Shown piece by piece: positions 5,474 to 8,508 of a DNA stretch of 8,508 bases (the first letter of the stretch is position 1; each line of letters begins with the position of its first letter). The notes under the pieces were generated by a model. It was not told the origin of the DNA. It did not search any database and worked only from the letters and a program-made list of their open reading frames with translations. The stretch is from CAYMTN01 sp964393335 (GTDB lineage Bacteria; Chloroflexota; Anaerolineae; Aggregatilineales; Aggregatilineaceae). A program made the position numbers and the translations under genes. The stretch is from the NCBI GenBank assembly GCA_964393335.1, contig CAYMTN010000229.1:1-8508 (forward strand). Reading direction: 5' to 3'.

Positions 5474-5680
5474 TTACCAGCTAGACTTGACCACCCCAGG
5501 GATTTTGCCTTCAAGGGCAAGTTCCCGAAAGTGGATGCGGCACAGCCCAAAGCGGCGGATGTAGCCGCGCGGACGCCCGCACACTTTACCCGAATTCGGG
5601 TCAACGTACTGGCAGCGATTACGCACCCGCACTTTGTACTTGCGGTGTTTTTCACGCGCTACCATCGACTTTTTCGCCAT
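5474..5680 (-). CDS. rpsN: 30S ribosomal protein S14, zinc-type with enlarged, altered knuckle
   Basis: S14 belongs to the small-subunit head near S3, S10 and S19. The product is 68 residues, the short zinc-type form, but seven longer than the usual 61. It starts MAKKSMVAREKHRKYKVRVR and ends FRELALEGKIPGVVKSSW, both clear S14 hallmarks. The standard ligand pattern is C-x2-C-x12-C-x2-C. Here it reads C23-x10-C34-x12-C47-x2-H50: seven to eight residues (around VDPNSGK, 26-32) are added within the first pair, and the fourth ligand is His (LCRIHFREL). Cys-Cys-Cys-His can still bind zinc, so function is probably kept, but this is inferred. The ATG at 5680 has GGGGAAGG about ten bases upstream. 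The gap to rplE is 48 bp. Stop is TAA. Confidence 0.96.
   Translation of the reverse strand: MAKKSMVAREKHRKYKVRVRNRCQYVDPNSGKVCGRPRGYIRRFGLCRIHFRELALEGKIPGVVKSSW
5588..5601. repeat. Perfect 14-bp palindrome inside rpsN
   Basis: ACCCGAATTCGGGT reads the same on both strands. It encodes D27-P28-N29-S30-G31, the extra loop in the first zinc knuckle of S14. As RNA it could fold as ACCCG/CGGGU around AAUU. Confidence 0.85.
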
Positions 5681-5728
5681 AGGGTCTTACCTTCCCCAGA
5701 ACCTAAATCCGCTCTGACGTACTAAAAG

Positions 5729-6277
5729 TTAGTGCTCACGGAACGGCATGCCCAACAACTTGAGCAGGCGGCGTCCTTCTTCATCGGTTTGGGCGGTGGT
5801 CACGATCGTGATCTCCAGCCCGCGCACCTTGTCGATTTTATCGTATTCGATCTCGGGAAAGAGCAGTTGTTCCCGCAACCCCAGGGTGTAGTTGCCCCGG
5901 CCATCGAACGAATCCGGGCTGACGCCGTTGAAGTCACGCGTGCGGGGCAGCGCGATATTCGTCAGGCGGTCCAGCAAAGACCACATCCGCTCGCCGCGCA
6001 GGTCAACTTTGACGCCAATCGAGCGCCCTTCACGCAGCTTGAACCCGGCGATGCTGTGGCGGGCTTTGGTGATGACCGGCTGTTGGCCGGTGACGACGCG
6101 CAGGTCTTCGACGGCGGCGTCCAGCGCCTTCGCGTTATCCAGCGCTTCGCCGACGCCGATGTTCACGACCACCTTGGTGACACGCGGCACCTGCATCGGG
6201 GTTTGGAAGTTAAACTCTTCCATGAGAGCCGGAACAATCTCTTTACGATACAGTTCCAGCAAACGATTCGTTGCCAT
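5729..6277 (-). CDS. rplE: 50S ribosomal protein L5
   Basis: L5 carries 5S rRNA into the central protuberance and touches the P-site tRNA. The protein is 182 residues, standard length. It shows MATNRLLELYRKEIVPALME, VPRVTKVVVNIGVGEALDNA (30-49), TGQQPVITKARHSIAGFKLR (63-82), DLRGERMWSLLDRLTNIALP and DFNGVSPDSFDGRGNYTLGL, then REQLLFPEIEYDKI and a C-terminal GLEITIVTTAQTDEEGRRLL KLLGMPF, all as in the family. The ATG at 6277 has GAGTGAGGT (6292-6284) with the GAGG core seven bases away. Stop is TAA. The gap from rplX is 27 bp. Confidence 0.98.
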   Translation of the reverse strand: MATNRLLELYRKEIVPALMEEFNFQTPMQVPRVTKVVVNIGVGEALDNAKALDAAVEDLRVVTGQQPVITKARHSIAGFKLREGRSIGVKVDLRGERMWSLLDRLTNIALPRTRDFNGVSPDSFDGRGNYTLGLREQLLFPEIEYDKIDKVRGLEITIVTTAQTDEEGRRLLKLLGMPFREH

Positions 6278-6304
6278 ATTCCTACCTCACTCTGCCAGGA
6301 CCGG

Positions 6305-6628
6305 TCAGTCGATGTCCTGACCGCACTTGCAGCAGACGCGAATTTTCGTGCCGTCTTCGTCCACACGGAACCTGACGCGCGTCCGCTCATCACACTGCGG
6401 GCAGACCAGCATCACGTTCGAGAGGTCAATCGGCCCTTCATACTCGATGATGCCCGGCTGAACCTGCCCTTGCCCGGCGCGAACGGGGGCCTGGGATTTC
6501 TTGACGATGTTCACCCGCTCGATCACCACGCGGTTCTGCTTGGGCAGCACCCGCAGGGTCTCGCCGCGCATACCTTTGTCTTTGCCGGCGATCACTTCGA
6601 CCGTGTCGCCCTTTTTGATGCGTTGCAT
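6305..6628 (-). CDS. rplX: 50S ribosomal protein L24 with C-terminal zinc ribbon
   Basis: L24 is an assembly initiator that binds 23S rRNA near the peptide exit tunnel. The 107-residue product begins MQRIKKGDTVEVIAGKDKGM, the KOW motif, followed by RGETLRVLPKQNRVVIERVN. IIEYEGPIDLSNVMLVCPQC (60-79) leads into a C-terminal four-cysteine zinc ribbon, C76-x2-C79 and C99-x2-C102 (with an additional C100). Such ribbons are known in a subset of bacterial L24 proteins and lost in others. The ATG at 6628 has GAGTGAGGC with its GAGG core five bases away. Stop is TGA. Confidence 0.98.
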   Translation of the reverse strand: MQRIKKGDTVEVIAGKDKGMRGETLRVLPKQNRVVIERVNIVKKSQAPVRAGQGQVQPGIIEYEGPIDLSNVMLVCPQCDERTRVRFRVDEDGTKIRVCCKCGQDID

Positions 6629-6659
6629 TCTTGCCTCACTCCAATCTCAGGCTGGCAGC

Positions 6660-7031
6660 CTACAGGGTTTCGGGTGCCAACGAGACGATCTTCATGAACC
6701 CTTGTTCACGCAGCTCGCGCGCGACCGGCCCGAAGATGCGCGTCCCGCGCGGGTCTTTGGTTTCACCCTGCAAGATCACCGCGGCATTGTCGTCAAACTT
6801 GATATACGATCCGTCGTTGCGGCGGTACTCTTTGGCCGTGCGTACGATCACCGCGCGCACGACTTCGCTCTTTTTGACTGAACCTTGCGGCGCAGCGGAT
6901 TTCACAGTGGCGATCACCATATCGCCGACCGTCGCTGTCTTGTGCTTGGAGCCACCAACGATCCGGATGACCAGCAGTTCGCGCGCCCCTGTGTTATCGG
7001 CCACTTTCAGTCGTGATTCGTTTTGGATCAT
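6660..7031 (-). CDS. rplN: 50S ribosomal protein L14
   Basis: L14 lies at the subunit interface, forming intersubunit bridges with 16S rRNA. The 123-residue product (family about 122) starts MIQNESRLKVADNTGARELL and contains RIVGGSKHKTATVGDMVIAT, VKKSEVVRAVIVRTAKEYRR, IKFDDNAAVILQGETKDPRG and TRIFGPVARELREQGFMKIV, all family signatures. The ATG at 7031 is preceded by GAGTGAGGC, but with the GAGG core 11 bases away, a rather long spacing. It follows rpsQ by 33 bp, the start of the spc operon proper in E. coli terms. Stop is TAG. Confidence 0.98.
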   Translation of the reverse strand: MIQNESRLKVADNTGARELLVIRIVGGSKHKTATVGDMVIATVKSAAPQGSVKKSEVVRAVIVRTAKEYRRNDGSYIKFDDNAAVILQGETKDPRGTRIFGPVARELREQGFMKIVSLAPETL

Positions 7032-7064
7032 CTTTGTCTTTGCCTCACTCAGGGCCTTACCCGG

Positions 7065-7325
7065 TTACGCTTCCAGCTCCGGCAATTCCAACACTTCTTC
7101 GACCGCCCAGCGCTTGGTTTTGCTGATCGGACGACTCTCAACGATCTTGACCAGCGCCCCGACCGGAATCGCGTTGCTTTCGTCGTGGGCCTTGAACTTG
7201 GTGGTGGTCTTGATCACTTTTTTATAGAGCGGGTGGCGCGTGGTGCGTTCGACCCCGACCACTACCGTCTTATCCATCGCATTGCTAATCACCCGGCCAA
7301 CCAGCCGCTTGCGATTATTCGGCAT
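7065..7325 (-). CDS. rpsQ: 30S ribosomal protein S17
   Basis: S17 is an OB-fold primary 16S rRNA-binding protein. The 86-residue product begins MPNNRKRLVGRVISNAMDKT and continues VVVGVERTTRHPLYKKVIKT, then HDESNAIPVGALVKIVESRP and ISKTKRWAVEEVLELPE, typical for the family. The ATG at 7325 is chosen because an ideal AGGAGG (7337-7332) sits six bases upstream. A start at 7367 would add 14 residues that are not S17-like. The first 11 bases overlap the end of rpmC, so the two genes are probably translationally coupled. Stop is TAA. Confidence 0.97.
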   Translation of the reverse strand: MPNNRKRLVGRVISNAMDKTVVVGVERTTRHPLYKKVIKTTTKFKAHDESNAIPVGALVKIVESRPISKTKRWAVEEVLELPELEA

Positions 7326-7542
7326 CGCTTTCCTCCTGAACGAGTTCCGCAGCCAGTTCACGCTCACGCAGCACGGTCAGAAGGCGCGCGATTTCTTTTT
7401 TTAGAATGCGGATGCGCGTATAGTCTTCCAACTGGCCGGATTCCCACTGGAACCGCAGATTGAACAGCTCTTCTTTTGCGTCGTCAAGGGCCCCTAGCAG
7501 TTCGGCAGGGGTCATGCGCCGCATCTCAGTGGTTTTTGTCAT
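7315..7542 (-). CDS. rpmC: 50S ribosomal protein L29
   Basis: L29 is a small helical-hairpin protein at the polypeptide exit site, near L23, where SRP and trigger factor dock. The 75-residue product has MRRMTPAELLGALDDAKEEL and FNLRFQWESGQLEDYTRIRI, followed by LKKEIARLLTVLRERELA, the standard two-helix pattern, and an acidic C-terminus (QEESDAE). The ATG shares one base with the rplP stop (TAATG), and AGGAGG (7555-7550) sits seven bases upstream inside rplP. It overlaps rpsQ by 11 bases. Stop is TAA. Confidence 0.97.
   Translation of the reverse strand: MTKTTEMRRMTPAELLGALDDAKEELFNLRFQWESGQLEDYTRIRILKKEIARLLTVLRERELAAELVQEESDAE
7332..7337 (-). promoter_or_regulatory. Ribosome binding site for rpsQ inside rpmC
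   Basis: A perfect AGGAGG six bases before the ATG at 7325 lies within the rpmC coding sequence. It fixes the rpsQ start and gives the overlapping gene its own strong initiation site. Confidence 0.85.
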
Positions 7543-7976
7543 TACGACACCTCCTCACCAGAAATCGGGTCGGCGCGCTTGACAAACTTGGTCGAAATCG
7601 GGAGCTTGAAAGCGGCCAGGCGCAGCGCTTCGCGCGCCAGGTCTTCTTCGATGCCCGACATCTCGAACAACACGTGCCCCGGCTTGACGACGGCCACGTA
7701 GTGATCGACCGCGCCCTTACCCTTACCCATACGACTTTCTGCCGCACGTTTGGTGACGGGCTTATCTGGAAAGATGCGAATCCACACGCGACCACGGCGT
7801 TTGATGTGACGCATAATCGCCCGGCGGGAAGATTCGATCTGACGGCTGGAAATCCAGGCCGGTTCAAGCGCCTGCAACCCGTAATCGCCAAACTGCACGG
7901 TGTTGCCTCGCATGGCCTTGCCCTTCATCCGGCCACGAAACTGCTTGCGGTGTTTAACCCGCTTTGGCATTAACAT
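7542..7976 (-). CDS. rplP: 50S ribosomal protein L16
   Basis: L16 helps organise the A-site tRNA region and the GTPase-associated centre. The 144-residue product begins MLMPKRVKHRKQFRGRMKGK and includes GNTVQFGDYGLQALEPAWIS, QIESSRRAIMRHIKRRGRVW, IRIFPDKPVTKRAAESRMGK and GKGAVDHYVAVVKPGHVLFE; these are unambiguous L16 motifs, with normal length. The ATG at 7976 has AGGAGT ten bases upstream. A 67-bp gap with a long inverted repeat separates it from rpsC. It shares its stop codon's last base with the rpmC start. Stop is TAA. Confidence 0.98.
   Translation of the reverse strand: MLMPKRVKHRKQFRGRMKGKAMRGNTVQFGDYGLQALEPAWISSRQIESSRRAIMRHIKRRGRVWIRIFPDKPVTKRAAESRMGKGKGAVDHYVAVVKPGHVLFEMSGIEEDLAREALRLAAFKLPISTKFVKRADPISGEEVS
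7550..7555 (-). promoter_or_regulatory. Ribosome binding site for rpmC inside rplP
   Basis: AGGAGG followed by TG lies seven bases before the rpmC ATG, within the last codons of rplP. It is an almost ideal anti-16S match at a TAATG stop-start junction. Confidence 0.8.
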
Positions 7977-7997
7977 GGTCGTCTACTCCTAGACAGT

Positions 7998-8042
7998 CAG
8001 AACCGGGCCGCAGCAGCCCTGGCCCGTGGGTGGGCGGTTCTG
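7998..8042 (-). other. Stem-loop between rpsC and rplP
   Basis: CAGAACCG (7998-8005) and CGGTTCTG (8035-8042) form a perfect eight-pair stem starting two bases after the rpsC stop. Inside, GGCC (8006-8009) can pair with GGCC (8021-8024). No U-tract follows; the rplP RBS lies 14 bases beyond. It may be an intercistronic structure affecting rplP initiation or mRNA stability. Confidence 0.48.
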
Positions 8043-8043
8043 C

Positions 8044-8508
8044 TTATTGACTCACGTATACGTCGGTAGGCTCGATCGGGCGTGGTTCTTCGCTCAGAAC
8101 TTCACCCCTATAAATCCACACCTTGACGCCGATCCGGCCAAAGGTGGTCAGCGCCTCGGCGGTGCCGTAGTCAATGTTCGACCGCAGCGTATTACGCGGC
8201 ACCCGGCCTTCCATCTGCCATTCGCGGCGGGCCATTTCGGCCCCGGCCAAGCGCCCGCTGACCTGAATCTTGATGCCTTCGGCTCCCTGGCGCATCGCCT
8301 GGCCGATGGCGCGTTTGATGGCGCGGCTGTGGCCGATGCGGCGCTCAAGCTGGCCGGCGATATTCACCGCCACCAGGCGCGCGTTCAAGTCGGGCTTGTC
8401 GATTTCTTCGACTTCAACCTTCACCTGTATGTTGGTGATCTATTCAAGGCCCTGCCGCAGCTATTTGACCCTTACGCCCTAGCGGCCAAACACGAACCCC
8501 GGATTGGC
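8044..8508 (-). CDS. rpsC: 30S ribosomal protein S3, 5'-truncated, with three in-frame TAG codons near the sequence end
   Basis: S3 lies in the small-subunit head at the mRNA entry and has an N-terminal KH domain. The undamaged part is 8044-8439. It reads ITN-IQ, then VKVEVEEIDKPDLNARLVAV, NIAGQLERRIGHSRAIKRAI and later MEGRVPRNTLRSNIDYGTAE and GRIGVKVWIYRGEVL, clear S3 C-terminal half. An uninterrupted call would start at the GTG at 8424, but that is inside the protein and not a real start. Continuing upstream in frame gives ANPGFVFGR*GVRVK*LRQG followed by LE*, aligning with the KH motif (K/R)PGIVIGRKG. TAG codons are at 8481-8479, 8463-8461 and 8442-8440. I take this as a real rpsC whose 5' end runs off the window and whose last bases are probably misread. 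A true pseudogene is less likely because S3 is essential. Confidence 0.9.

Noticed and set aside
5732..6697. Plus-strand open frame of 321 codons across rplE and rplX.
   Set aside because: It is antisense to two certain ribosomal protein genes; GC-rich antisense frames often stay open, and no family motif is seen.
7326..7367. Longer rpsQ start at 7367.
   Set aside because: An ideal AGGAGG points to the ATG at 7325, and the added 14 residues overlap rpmC and are not S17-like.
8440..8481. TAG reassigned to an amino acid (genetic code change) because three TAGs interrupt rpsC.
   Set aside because: map, rplF, rpsH and rplN all end with TAG at family-correct C-termini, and no other gene here has an internal TAG. 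The damage is confined to the last bases and also includes missense changes.
8429..8503. Adenine-directed mutagenesis as in diversity-generating retroelements.
   Set aside because: No reverse transcriptase, template or accessory gene is present, the target is an essential ribosomal protein, the changes are only A to T and they increase toward the sequence end.

Overview
The window is a long stretch of the conserved bacterial ribosomal-protein cluster (end of the S10 operon, all of the spc operon, first codons of the alpha operon). It lies entirely on the minus strand, so transcription runs from high to low coordinates. In transcription order: rpsC (5'-truncated and damaged), rplP, rpmC, rpsQ, rplN, rplX, rplE, rpsN, rpsH, rplF, rplR, rpsE, rpmD, rplO, secY, map and the first 13 codons of rpsM. 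No credible plus-strand gene, RNA gene, mobile element or CRISPR array was seen, and no stretch over 300 bases lacks a gene.

The organism is a moderately GC-rich bacterium. It has a zinc-binding-type short S14, an L24 with a C-terminal zinc ribbon, an L30, a GTG start in rplF and clear Shine-Dalgarno sites. Chloroflexota (Anaerolineae-like) is a plausible guess from the general look of the proteins, but this is an impression and was not tested phylogenetically.

Layout: 8508-7065 holds rpsC, rplP, rpmC and rpsQ, the last three as an overlapping block. 7031-5053 holds rplN, rplX, rplE, rpsN and rpsH with short gaps; three neighbouring genes (rplN, rplX, rplE) share the same leader motif GAGTGAGGY. 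A 190-bp gap follows. 4862-2577 holds rplF, rplR, rpsE, rpmD and rplO, with rpsE/rpmD and rpmD/rplO overlapping. 2464-190 holds secY and map, with structured gaps before each. 189-1 is a leader with a candidate promoter and hairpin ahead of rpsM. The genes supply 30S and 50S proteins, the SecY translocon channel that receives nascent membrane and exported proteins, and the peptidase that removes the initiator methionine.

Main oddities: (1) the last 84 bases of rpsC carry three in-frame TAG codons and five further mismatches to the S3 KH motif, every one explicable as a coding-strand A to T change and becoming denser toward the sequence end, which looks like an end-of-contig error rather than biology; (2) S14 has an enlarged first zinc knuckle and a C-C-C-H ligand set, with the extra loop encoded by a perfect 14-bp palindrome; (3) adk, infA and rpmJ are absent from their usual places; (4) several intergenic gaps hold inverted repeats. 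I see no wholly new system here; this is mostly an ordinary housekeeping region.
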